Part shown: positions 42,497 through 50,550 of the stretch, piece by piece
How positions within the stretch are numbered: position 1 is the first letter of the stretch
How the letters are laid out: each line of letters starts with the position of its first letter
Source of the DNA: DATBHM01 sp036557505
GTDB taxonomy: Bacteria > Actinomycetota > UBA4738 > JACQTL01
Length of the DNA: 64,000 nucleotides
Assembly (NCBI GenBank): GCA_036557505.1
Contig: DATBHM010000065.1
Span: 11,767 to 75,766 of the forward strand
Direction: 5' to 3'
The notes under the pieces: generated by a model
What the model was told of the DNA's origin: nothing
Seen by the model: the letters and a program-made list of their open reading frames with translations, nothing else
Databases searched by the model: none
Program-made: the position numbers and the translations under genes

Positions 42497-43833
42497 GCGC
42501 CGACCTCTCGGACCTGACCGCGGCGGCGCTCCGCGTCGCGCAGGGCGCGGAGGACGTCGAGGCGTTCGTGCAGGAGTCCCGGCGGACGGAGGTCCGCGCG
42601 CGCGCCGGCGACGTCGAGTCGGTGACGTTCGCCGAGAGCCGGGGCGTCGGCGTGCGCGTGATCGACGGCGGCCGGATGGGCTATGCGTGGGCCGCCGATC
42701 CCACGGTGGCGGAGGTGGCGGCGACCGTGGGGCGGGCGCGCGAGAACGCCGCGCTCGCCACCGAGGACGAGGACAACGTCCTCCCGGCCCCGCAGCGCCC
42801 GGAGCGGCTCCCCGGGCTGTTCCACCAGGACCTCGTGGACACCCCCACGGAGCGCAAGGTGGAGCTGGCCCTCGGCCTCGACGTCGCGGCGGCCCGGTCG
42901 GATCCCAGGGTCCGGAAGGTGGACCACGTGTCCTACGCGGACTCGATCAGCCGGATCGCGATCGCCTCGACGCGCGGGATCCACGGCGAGTACGCCCGGA
43001 CCGACTGCTGGTGCACGGCCTCGACCCTCGCCGAGGACGGCGACGAGACGCAGACCGGGTTCTCGTTCCGGCTGGGCCGCGACCTCGGAGGGCTCGACTG
43101 GATGGCGTGCGCCGAGGAGGCGGCCATGCGGGCGTCGCGGCTGCTCGGCGCGACGAAGCCGGCGTCGGGACCGTTCCGCGTGGTGCTCGACCCGGCCGCC
43201 GCGGTGGCGTTCCTCGGTGTGCTGGCGGGCGCGCTGTCCGCCGAGTCGGTCCAGAAGGGCCGGTCGCTGTTCGCGTCGCTGGCCGGGGAGGTCGTGGCTT
43301 CCGATCCGGTGAACCTGGTGGACGACGGACGCCTGCTCGACGGTCCGGGCGCGGCGCCGGTCGACGACGAGGGGGTGCCGACCATGCGGACCCCGCTCAT
43401 CGACCGGGGCCGCCTGACGGGGTTCCTCCACAACGCGCACACCGCCCACCGGGGGCGGACCCTGTCCACCGGAAACGCCGGGCGGGCGGGGTTCCGGACG
43501 CCGCCGGGCGTGTCCACCACGAACCTGTTCCTCGCCGGGGGGACCGATCCGCCCGAGGTCCTGCTCCGGCGGGCCGACCACGGCGTGTACGTCCAGGAGG
43601 TCTCCGGGGTGCATTCGGGGGCCAACCCCATCACCGGCGAGTTCTCGGTGGGCGCGACCGGGCTCCGCATCGCCGGGGGCGCCCTGGCGGAGCCACTGCG
43701 CGAGATGACGGTCGCCAGCACCCTGCGCGATGTCCTCGAGCGCGTGGTCGCGGTGGGGGACGACCTGCGGTTCTTCGGCTCGACGGGCTCCCCCACCGTG
43801 CTCGTCGAGGAGATGACGATCGGGGGAACGTGA
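42493..43833 (+). CDS. tldE: TldE/PmbA partner of TldD
   Basis: 446 aa from GTG 42493, overlapping the tldD stop by GTGA. It shares the TldD/PmbA fold but lacks the HExxxH zinc site, as expected for the non-catalytic subunit. EAFVQESRRTEVRARAGDVE, FRVVLDPAAAVAFLGVLAGA, LIDRGRLTGFLHNAHTAHR and GVYVQEVSGVHSGANPITGE are family segments. No RiPP precursor is obvious next to it. Confidence 0.92.
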   Translation: MSADLSDLTAAALRVAQGAEDVEAFVQESRRTEVRARAGDVESVTFAESRGVGVRVIDGGRMGYAWAADPTVAEVAATVGRARENAALATEDEDNVLPAPQRPERLPGLFHQDLVDTPTERKVELALGLDVAAARSDPRVRKVDHVSYADSISRIAIASTRGIHGEYARTDCWCTASTLAEDGDETQTGFSFRLGRDLGGLDWMACAEEAAMRASRLLGATKPASGPFRVVLDPAAAVAFLGVLAGALSAESVQKGRSLFASLAGEVVASDPVNLVDDGRLLDGPGAAPVDDEGVPTMRTPLIDRGRLTGFLHNAHTAHRGRTLSTGNAGRAGFRTPPGVSTTNLFLAGGTDPPEVLLRRADHGVYVQEVSGVHSGANPITGEFSVGATGLRIAGGALAEPLREMTVASTLRDVLERVVAVGDDLRFFGSTGSPTVLVEEMTIGGT

Positions 43834-44273
43834 GCGACCTCCCCGTGGAAGGCGGCTTCGCCGGGCTCGCCGTCGAGTACCTGCTGCTGTGCGACGCCGC
43901 CCAGGTGGTCGGGGCCAAGCTCTACGTCATGGGCGGCGGCTGGGACCGGGTGCAGCTCTCCCAGTACCCGGCCACGCTGCCGGTCGCCATCGCGGCCGGG
44001 GTCCGCGTGGAATGGACCGAGACGAACCGCCGCCACAAGCTGACGATCAGGGGCCTGTCGGCCGACGCCGACCGCGAGCTGTTCAAGGCGGAGGGGGAGT
44101 TCGAGGTCGGGCGGCCGCCGGGGACGCCGCACGGTATGAGCCAGCTGTTCCAGGTGGCGATGAACGTCCCCCTGCAGATCCCGGAGCCCGGGTCCTACAC
44201 CGTCGAGGCGTCCATCGACGACGGCGCGGCCATCCACTCGCTGCCGTTCCTCGCGGTCGGCACCTCCGTCTGA
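43830..44273 (+). CDS. DUF6941-like protein
   Basis: 147 aa from GTG 43830, overlapping the tldE stop. AVEYLLLCDAAQVVGAKLYV, MGGGWDRVQLSQYPATLPVA and NVPLQIPEPGSYTVEASIDD fit a small beta-rich family seen across bacteria. Function unknown. Translational coupling to tldDE is visible, but a functional link is only inferred. Confidence 0.75.
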   Translation: MSDLPVEGGFAGLAVEYLLLCDAAQVVGAKLYVMGGGWDRVQLSQYPATLPVAIAAGVRVEWTETNRRHKLTIRGLSADADRELFKAEGEFEVGRPPGTPHGMSQLFQVAMNVPLQIPEPGSYTVEASIDDGAAIHSLPFLAVGTSV

Positions 44274-44277
44274 AGCT

Positions 44278-44937
44278 TCACGCTCCGGCGTCGGGGCCGT
44301 CGATCAACACGGAGACGACCGCGAAGGCCTTGGCGTAGGCGAGGCTCTCGGACTGGTTGGGTGTGGCCAGCACCACGAGCGTCCGGGAGCTCGATCCGCC
44401 GGTGTCGGCGATACCGCCGCCGCCGGCCGAGTCCAGGACCAGCAGCACCTCGAGGGCCGTGGCCACCGTCTCCACGTGGTGGCGGCCCGAGGTGTACGTG
44501 GCCAGGACGTCGACGCGATCGTTCGAGTGCACCGAGCCGGCCGGCAGCTCGACGGGAAGGGACACCGCGCGGAACCCTTCGGGCACGAGCGCGGCGATCG
44601 GCCCCGCCCGAGCCGGCGCGAGGCGCGTGACCGTCAGCGCCTCGCCTTCGGCGAGGCCGGCCAGCAGGACCCGACCGACCGCGGACCTCGCGTCCCGCAT
44701 GACACCCGGCGGGACGAACCGGGAGGGCACCGTGACGCGCCGGAACATGTCGTCGGCCAATCGGGTGCCCCTGGCAAGATCGCGCGATGCGACCAGCATC
44801 GCCTCCGGGCTCCCCATCGCCGGGGCCAGCGCCTCCACCCGTTGCGTGTATCCGTGCACGGTCAGGAACGCCGCCGCCCCCAGCACGATTGCCAGCGCCG
44901 TCCAGACCTTGGATGCGAATGACCACTTCCTCCCCAT
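44278..44937 (-). CDS. CpaB/RcpC-like SAF-domain protein
   Basis: 219 aa from ATG 44937 after an SD-like GAAGGGGG. An N-terminal TM helix (WTALAIVLGAAAFLTVHGY) precedes a SAF domain: AMLVASRDLARGTRLADDMF, VGRVLLAGLAEGEALTVTRL and FRAVSLPVELPAGSVHSNDR. CpaB proteins help assemble Flp/tight-adherence pili. No other tad/flp genes are in the window, so it may be an orphan. Confidence 0.8.
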   Translation of the reverse strand: MGRKWSFASKVWTALAIVLGAAAFLTVHGYTQRVEALAPAMGSPEAMLVASRDLARGTRLADDMFRRVTVPSRFVPPGVMRDARSAVGRVLLAGLAEGEALTVTRLAPARAGPIAALVPEGFRAVSLPVELPAGSVHSNDRVDVLATYTSGRHHVETVATALEVLLVLDSAGGGGIADTGGSSSRTLVVLATPNQSESLAYAKAFAVVSVLIDGPDAGA

Positions 44938-45079
44938 CGCGCCCCCTTCGATCGCTCGCGCCGAGCGGCGAGCGCCGAGTCGTTGGAGGAGGAGGTTCCG
45001 CGACCTTAGCGGGGCCGCGAGGACGTGTCAGTGAGCACGGTCACACCCGGACCCGAACAGGACGCGGATGGAATCGGCG

Positions 45080-45256
45080 CTACCGCTCGCGGCGGCGGTC
45101 CTTCGTCTCCAACGGGAGGGCGCGCCAACGGAACTCCTCCAGCTCCGCACGTCCGACGATCAGGGCCGTGGCCTCCTGGATGCGATCGGCGAGCTGCCCG
45201 GGGTCGTCGCGCGTGCGGAACCGGAGCTCCACCGTGATGAGCTGCAGGTCACCCAT
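45080..45256 (-). CDS. 58-aa conserved-looking small protein downstream of MTA phosphorylase
   Basis: Read directly from the minus strand: MGDLQLITVELRFRTRDD, then PGQLADRIQEATALIVGRAE, then LEEFRWRALPLETKDRRRER. It begins 9 nt after the phosphorylase stop on the same strand. The sequence has a strand-helix-strand look (VELRF, ADRIQEATALIVG, EEFRWRALPL). Unknown function; probably the last gene of the FmdB-phosphorylase operon. Confidence 0.6.
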   Translation of the reverse strand: MGDLQLITVELRFRTRDDPGQLADRIQEATALIVGRAELEEFRWRALPLETKDRRRER

Positions 45257-45265
45257 GGGAACGGC

Positions 45266-46060
45266 CTACGGCTCGAACCGCGCCCCGGCCAGGGCGGTCG
45301 CGCACGGGCAGTCGCGTTCGGCCGGCAGCGCCGGGATCGTCGCGAACAGGAGGTCCCGGAGGCGGGCGTTGTTCTCGTCGAACACCCGGATGACCTCCTC
45401 GTGGGTCACCGGCGGCGTATCCCCCACGCCCACGTCGTAGTCGGTCACGAGCGAGATGTTCGCGAAGCACATCTCCAGCTCGCGGGCGAGCGGGGCCTCC
45501 GGGTACTGGGTCATGTTGATGACCTCCCAGCCCTGCCCCTGGAACCACGCGGACTCCGCCCGGGTCGAGAAGCGCGGTCCCTGGATGACCACCATCGTGC
45601 CCTGCCGGTGGACCTCGAGCGACAGCTCGTCGCCCTTGTCGAGGATCGTGGATCGCATGACGGGGCAGTACGGGTCGGCGAACGAGATGTGCGTTACCTC
45701 GGGTCCGTCGTAGAACGTGTCGGCGCGGCCCGTCGTCCGGTCGACGACCTGGTCGCACACGACGAACGACCCCGGCCGCACGTCGAGCCGCAGCGATCCG
45801 ACGGCGCACGGCGCGAACAGCCGCTCGACGCCGAGCTCCTTCATCGCCCAGACGTTCGCCCGGTAGGGCACCTTGTGCGGCGGGAACTGGTGCTTCCGCC
45901 CGTGGCGGGGCAGGAACGCCACCCGCACGCCGCCGACGTCGCCGATCGTGATGGCCGACGACGTCTCGCCGAACGGTGTGTCCACGGTCACCTCGTCGAC
46001 GGCGTCGACGAACGAATAGAACCCGGATCCCCCGAAGACCCCGACCGTGGCAGTGCTCAG
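45266..46060 (-). CDS. mtnP: S-methyl-5'-thioadenosine phosphorylase (PNP/MTAP family) with CTG start
   Basis: 264 aa. Family motifs: VGVFGGSGFYSF (phosphate loop), RHGRKHQFPPHKVPYRANVW, FAPCAVGSLRLDV, GPRFSTRAESAWF, NMTQYPEAPLARELEMCFAN and VTDYDVGVG. It cleaves MTA to adenine and methylthioribose-1-phosphate in methionine salvage; a 6-oxopurine preference cannot be excluded. No ATG/GTG/TTG lies at the fold start. The only fitting codon is CTG 46060, arranged as CTGA over the FmdB stop with GAAGGGG upstream. A much longer upstream frame exists but runs antisense-like through FmdB. Confidence 0.88.
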   Translation of the reverse strand: MSTATVGVFGGSGFYSFVDAVDEVTVDTPFGETSSAITIGDVGGVRVAFLPRHGRKHQFPPHKVPYRANVWAMKELGVERLFAPCAVGSLRLDVRPGSFVVCDQVVDRTTGRADTFYDGPEVTHISFADPYCPVMRSTILDKGDELSLEVHRQGTMVVIQGPRFSTRAESAWFQGQGWEVINMTQYPEAPLARELEMCFANISLVTDYDVGVGDTPPVTHEEVIRVFDENNARLRDLLFATIPALPAERDCPCATALAGARFEP

Positions 46061-46404
46061 GACGACCCCTTCGACGTCCCGGCCGGCTGCTTCGAGCCAC
46101 CGGATCCCGACGATCCCGACGACCCGGATGACGAGGACCCGCCCTTGCCCGAGTCCGACGAGGACGTCGTCTTCGACGTCGACTTCTCCGACGAGCCAGA
46201 CGACCCGCCGTCGCTCTTCGACGGCGTGGACCGGCTGTCGGTCTTGTAGAACCCCGAGCCCCGGAACAGGATCCCGGCCGGGTGGAACACCTTGCGGAGC
46301 TGCCCGCCGCAGTTGGGGCACACGGACAGCGGCTCGTCAGTGAAGGACTGGTAGACCTCCACGTGCTCGCCGCACTGGAGACACGCGTACTCGTAGGTGG
46401 GCAT
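46057..46404 (-). CDS. FmdB-type zinc-ribbon protein with Ser-rich tail
   Basis: 115 aa from ATG 46404. PTYEYACLQCGEHVEVYQSF and SVCPNCGGQLRKVF give two CxxC knuckles binding zinc. The C-terminal ~55 residues are almost only Ser/Gly/Lys/Thr (disordered). FmdB regulators are common beside 5-formyl-THF cyclo-ligase and galU in actinobacteria. Leaderless promoter. Confidence 0.88.
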   Translation of the reverse strand: MPTYEYACLQCGEHVEVYQSFTDEPLSVCPNCGGQLRKVFHPAGILFRGSGFYKTDSRSTPSKSDGGSSGSSEKSTSKTTSSSDSGKGGSSSSGSSGSSGSGGSKQPAGTSKGSS

Positions 46405-46412
46405 CGCTTCCC

Positions 46413-46418
46413 ATTCTA
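46413..46418 (-). promoter_or_regulatory. Leaderless -10 hexamer (TAGAAT) of FmdB operon
   Basis: TAGAAT on the minus strand ends 8 nt before ATG 46404. Confidence 0.5.
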
Positions 46419-46495
46419 CGCGAGCCCCCCCGCTGCCCCGGGTCACGGTGCATGCGCCGGCTCGGTGCCGTCGGGGAGGAGATGCTGTCGGGGAC

Positions 46496-47092
46496 TCAGC
46501 GTCCGGCCCGGGCCGGCGAGCACCGGATCACGCCCGTCTCCGTGACCACGAGGTCGACGCGCTCGTCGGCCCGGCCCATGGGCACCCGGTCCACGACCTG
46601 CACTCCGAACCCGATCGCGATCCGCGGAGCGGACGGCTGGATCCGCCGGAGATACCGGTCGAAGTACGCCCCGCCGTACCCGAGCCGCCCGCCGGAGCGA
46701 TCGAAGGCCAGCCCCGGCACCAGGACCGCCTCCACGCTCGAGGGATCCACCGCGGTTCGATCGGCCGGCTCGAGCGGCCCGTAGGACGTGGCCGCCATCG
46801 GGCCGCCGAACGGCGCCGCCTCCATCGCCCCGCCCGTCAGGAACGGCACCAGCACGCGTCGGCCCGACCGGGCGAGCCACGCGAGGATCTCCCCGGTCGG
46901 GATCTCCGAACCGAAGGAGGCGAACGCGAGGACGGTCTCCGCGCGCTCCAGCTCGGGGAGCTTCGCCAGCGCCCACTCGACCACGTCCGCGGCGGAGCTG
47001 CGCTCCTCGGAGCTCAGCGCGGACCTCGCCGCCCGCATCCGCGCCCGGAGCGCCGCCTTCTCGGCCGGGAGTTCCGATTCCGATCCGCCCAT
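46496..47092 (-). CDS. 5-formyltetrahydrofolate cyclo-ligase
   Basis: 198 aa. AALRARMRAARSALSSEERS at the N-terminus, VLAFASFGSEIPTGEIL, then the substrate loop AVLVPGLAFDRSGGRLGYGG, AYFDRYLRRI and IAIGFGVQVVDRVPMGRADE. It converts 5-formyl-THF to 5,10-methenyl-THF using ATP. Divergent from galU, as in mycobacteria. The ATG is leaderless. Confidence 0.92.
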   Translation of the reverse strand: MGGSESELPAEKAALRARMRAARSALSSEERSSAADVVEWALAKLPELERAETVLAFASFGSEIPTGEILAWLARSGRRVLVPFLTGGAMEAAPFGGPMAATSYGPLEPADRTAVDPSSVEAVLVPGLAFDRSGGRLGYGGAYFDRYLRRIQPSAPRIAIGFGVQVVDRVPMGRADERVDLVVTETGVIRCSPARAGR

Positions 47093-47101
47093 CGGCCGGG
47101 C

Positions 47102-47107
47102 ATCGTA
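47102..47107 (-). promoter_or_regulatory. Leaderless -10 hexamer (TACGAT) of the cyclo-ligase gene
   Basis: TACGAT on the minus strand ends 9 nt before ATG 47092. The divergent galU has a separate TAGGCT at 47153-47158. Confidence 0.5.
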
Positions 47108-47196
47108 CGCGTCCGTCCACCGGCTCCGGAGCAGACGGTCGGGGATGCCGGGTAGGCTGCCGGGAGCTCGACGGGGATGAGAGGCCCGCTGGATCG

Positions 47197-48087
47197 ATGA
47201 AGGGTGGCATGAAGGTCAGCAAGGCGGTGATCCCGGCGGCCGGGCTGGGGACGAGGTTCCTCCCGGCGACCAAGGCGCAACCCAAGGAGATGCTGCCGGT
47301 CCTCGACAAACCGGCGATCCAGTACGTGGTCGAGGAGGCGGTTCGGGCCGGGATCCACGACGTCCTGGTCGTCACCGGCCGGGGGAAGCGCACGATCGAG
47401 GACCATTTCGACCGGGCGTTCGAGCTCGAGTACTACCTGCACCAGAAGGGCAAGCACGACCTGCTCGAGGATCTCCGGACGATCGGTGAGGGCGCGGCCA
47501 TCCACTACATCCGCCAGCGCGACCCCCTCGGGCTGGGCAACGCCGTCGCCGTCGCGGAGCCGCACGTCGGCGGGCAGCCGTTCGCCGTGCTGCTGGGCGA
47601 CGACATCATGGCCGAGTCCAACCCGCTGCTGCAGCAGATGCTCCGCGTGCACGAGCGCTACGGGCGGAGCGTCATCGCGGTGCAGGAGGTTCCCCGCGAC
47701 GACATCTCGCTGTACGGGTGCATCCAGCCGGAGTACGTCGAGGAGAACCTGGCGCGCATCGTCTCGATCGTCGAGAAGCCCGACCCCGCCGACGCGCCGT
47801 CCAACCTCGCGGCGATCGGCCGGTACGTGCTCACGCCCGAGATCTTCGACGCGCTGCGGGAGATCGAACCGGGGGTCGGCGGCGAGGTCCAGCTCACCGA
47901 CGCGCTCAACCGGCTGGCCCAGGAGCAGGCCGTCTACGCGTTCGCGTTCGAGGGCGGCCGCTACGACATCGGAAACAAGCTCGACTACCTCAAGGCGACC
48001 GTCGAGCTCGCGGTCGACCGCGACGACGTCGGCAAGGAGTTCCGGGAGTTCCTCACCGACTTCGTGCTGCGCCGCAAGCTGCTCTGA
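47197..48087 (+). CDS. galU: UTP-glucose-1-phosphate uridylyltransferase
   Basis: 296 aa from ATG 47197; ATG 47209 (MKVSKAVIPAAG) is equally plausible. The nucleotidyl-binding signature VIPAAGLGTRFLPATKAQPK is followed by EMLPVLDKPAIQYVVEEAV, LLGDDIMAESNPLL and FEGGRYDIGNKLDYLKA. It makes UDP-glucose for envelope glycans and possibly for the GT4 and membrane glycosyltransferases nearby. A TAGGCT -10 lies ~38 nt upstream. Confidence 0.95.
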   Translation: MKGGMKVSKAVIPAAGLGTRFLPATKAQPKEMLPVLDKPAIQYVVEEAVRAGIHDVLVVTGRGKRTIEDHFDRAFELEYYLHQKGKHDLLEDLRTIGEGAAIHYIRQRDPLGLGNAVAVAEPHVGGQPFAVLLGDDIMAESNPLLQQMLRVHERYGRSVIAVQEVPRDDISLYGCIQPEYVEENLARIVSIVEKPDPADAPSNLAAIGRYVLTPEIFDALREIEPGVGGEVQLTDALNRLAQEQAVYAFAFEGGRYDIGNKLDYLKATVELAVDRDDVGKEFREFLTDFVLRRKLL

Positions 48088-48114
48088 GCCGGACACGCCG
48101 GTCGCGGTCAAGCC

Positions 48115-50019
48115 CTATCCGGCGACCAGTTGGTCCGCGATCACCCACACACCGCCCTCGCCGACCGAGATCGACACGAGTCCGGGGTGGTGCGCCACGG
48201 CGATCCGACGTGCGGTGTGCAGCGTCTGGTCGACCCGCCAGACTGCTCCGTCACGGTCGGCCACCCAGGTGGCACCGGCACCGACCGCGACGGCAGTCGG
48301 GTGGCTGCCAACCTGGATCGGCTCGTCCCGCGGTCGGGAAACCGGATCGATTCGGATCACGGAGCCGCTCGCGCCGTCGGCCACCCATACCCCCGAATCG
48401 CTGCACGCGATCGCCGTGATGTCGGTGTGCAACGGGATCGACTGCAACGCTCGCGTAGCGATATCGAAGCGTTCGACCGATCCCTCGAGGAGGTCGTACA
48501 GCCAGATCGCCCCCCCCGCGAGGCACATCCCACCGTACGTCGAGCCGGGGACATGGCCACGACACGTCCATGAGAGCGTCGCTTCTACCCGGCACAGCCG
48601 CCCGTCGTCCATGAGGACCCAGACGCCCTCGGGTCCCGCAGCGATGAAGGCGGCGGAGATGGTCCGACTCCGCACCGTCCTTCCGGTGCCCGGGTCGATG
48701 AGGAACACCCGCCCCGGGCCGTTGGAGTCGGGAACGAACAGGGCCCAGATCGACCGCGCGCTTGCCGCGATGAAGATCTCCGACGCCGTTTGGGAGGTCA
48801 GCGGCGTGGGGGAGCCGGCCGTACGGGTGGAGGGGTCGATCCTCAGGATCGTCGCCGGCAGCGAGGAGTCGGCCACCCACACCGACCCCTCCGCGGCCAG
48901 CATGTCGCGGGTGTGGCCGTAGTACGCGGGGAAGTTCACGGGGATCGGCGGCCGCTCGATGCGGCCCGTTCGTGGGTCGAGCTCCACGATGCCGCGGAAG
49001 CCGTCCCGCACCGCCGTGGTTCCATCAGTAGGAGCCGACGTGGAATGACCGGCGGGTCCCGGGCTGCCTCCGCCCCCAAGCGACGCGGCGACCACGACGA
49101 CCAGCGCCACCAGGGCCACCCCCGCCGACGCCATCGCCGCAGCCCGTCGGCGCCGGGAGCGCCGAGGGCGAGCTCGAGCCTCACCGGTCGGACTCAGTGC
49201 CTCCCGGAGCGAGCCGGCCAGCTCCGTGGCCGTCGCGAACCGGCGCTCCGGCCGTTTGGCCATGGCCTTCGCGAGGACGTCGTCGACGCCGGTGGGCAGG
49301 TCCGGCCGCTTGGCGCTGGCAGCGGGAGCCGGATCGTTCACGTGCGCGTAGAGCACGGCAACCTCGGCCTCCCGGGGGAACGGCGGCCGGCCGGTCAGGC
49401 ATTCGTAGCTCACGCATCCGAGCGAGTACACATCCGCCCTGGCGTCGACGGTCTCCCCCCTGACCTGCTCGGGGGCCGCGTAGTCCACGGATCCGAGGAA
49501 CTCCCCGGTCTTGGTGAACTCCCCGCCGGCCTCCCTCCGCTTGGTGATCCCGAAGTCGGTGAGGTACGCGTGGTCGGACTCCCCGAGCAGGACGTTCCCC
49601 GGCTTGACGTCCCGATGGACGAGTCCCCGCCGGTGTGCGGCATCGAGCGCGGAGGCCACCTGGGAAACGATGTGGACGGTTCGCTCCGGGGTGAGGGCAC
49701 CCTCCTCGTTGATCAGGCGGTCGAGGTCGGTCCCCTCCACGTATCGCATGGCGATCCACAGGACACCCTGTTCCTCCCCGGCGCCGTAGATGGGGATGAC
49801 GTTGGGATGGTCCAGTGAGGCCGCCGCGTTCGACTCGCGGATGAACCGTTCACGGAACCCCGGCTCATCGGCGAGCTCGGGGGCGAGGAGCTTCAGAGCC
49901 ACCTTTCGAGCGGGAAAGGCCTGGGTGGCCAGGTAGACCACGCTCATTCCGCCGCGGCCGAGCGGAGACTCGATCCGGTAGCCGGCTATCTCGGTCCCGA
50001 TCCGGGTGTCCTGGCTCAT
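48115..50019 (-). CDS. PknB-type Ser/Thr kinase with extracytoplasmic beta-propeller
   Basis: 634 aa from ATG 50019 (GGGGAGG just upstream). The kinase domain (~15-275) has GRGGMSVVYLA (P-loop), VALKLLAPE (Lys), HRDVKPGNVLL (catalytic Asp), TDFGITK (DFG) and a Thr-containing activation loop ending SVDYAAPEQVRG. A basic juxtamembrane stretch and one TM helix (~300-325) follow. The outer part has YVTN/NHL-like blades with GSVWVADSSLPATILRIDPS, GVWVADGASGSVIRIDPVSR and ATWVADRDGAVWRVD. It probably senses a ligand or wall fragment. Confidence 0.92.
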   Translation of the reverse strand: MSQDTRIGTEIAGYRIESPLGRGGMSVVYLATQAFPARKVALKLLAPELADEPGFRERFIRESNAAASLDHPNVIPIYGAGEEQGVLWIAMRYVEGTDLDRLINEEGALTPERTVHIVSQVASALDAAHRRGLVHRDVKPGNVLLGESDHAYLTDFGITKRREAGGEFTKTGEFLGSVDYAAPEQVRGETVDARADVYSLGCVSYECLTGRPPFPREAEVAVLYAHVNDPAPAASAKRPDLPTGVDDVLAKAMAKRPERRFATATELAGSLREALSPTGEARARPRRSRRRRAAAMASAGVALVALVVVVAASLGGGGSPGPAGHSTSAPTDGTTAVRDGFRGIVELDPRTGRIERPPIPVNFPAYYGHTRDMLAAEGSVWVADSSLPATILRIDPSTRTAGSPTPLTSQTASEIFIAASARSIWALFVPDSNGPGRVFLIDPGTGRTVRSRTISAAFIAAGPEGVWVLMDDGRLCRVEATLSWTCRGHVPGSTYGGMCLAGGAIWLYDLLEGSVERFDIATRALQSIPLHTDITAIACSDSGVWVADGASGSVIRIDPVSRPRDEPIQVGSHPTAVAVGAGATWVADRDGAVWRVDQTLHTARRIAVAHHPGLVSISVGEGGVWVIADQLVAG

Positions 50020-50145
50020 GGCCTCCCCCGACCCGTCTCGCTTGTACTCCTGCCGCGAGGGGTTGGCAAGGGTGACAACCGTCACGCCGGCGCCCGGGAT
50101 CTGATCCGTCGCTTCCCGCCCGGCCCGCCAGGCCGGCGAAGGGGG

Positions 50146-50439
50146 TTATTGCCCGACGAAGTGCTCGATCAACCGGCCGGCGTAGGAGTCCTCCCACCGG
50201 CCTTCGGTGTGGTTCGCCACGAAGTCCTTGTCGCACTGCACCAGAAGCCACACGAGCTCGCTGCGGACCGGCGTCGTGCCGAGCAGGTCCGGAAGCTCCG
50301 AATGCTCGATCAGCCAGCCGGCGTACCAGCTCGCCCAGTCCGGGTCGTCGCCGTCCACGATCCGGTACACGATGTGATGGGTCTCGCCGGCCTCGTGCAG
50401 CAGGTCGGCGATCCTCGTCTCACGCTCGCCCAAAGTCAT
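50146..50439 (-). CDS. Small conserved hypothetical protein
   Basis: 97 aa from ATG 50439. Trp-rich: HHIVYRIVDGDDPDWASWYA, GWLIEHSELPDLLG, PVRSELVWLLVQCDKDFV and WEDSYAGRLIEHFVG. The repeated WY/YAG-LIEH pattern suggests an internal duplication. Resembles a widespread actinobacterial small family; function unknown. Confidence 0.72.
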   Translation of the reverse strand: MTLGERETRIADLLHEAGETHHIVYRIVDGDDPDWASWYAGWLIEHSELPDLLGTTPVRSELVWLLVQCDKDFVANHTEGRWEDSYAGRLIEHFVGQ

Positions 50440-50550
50440 CCCTCCCGTTCACGTTGTCGTTCCTGTCGGCCCCGGGAGATTTTCGTTACCGCAAATGGTC
50501 CCGACGATCGATCTTGCTCTCGAAGAGTCAAGCCGGGAAACTCTCGGTCC

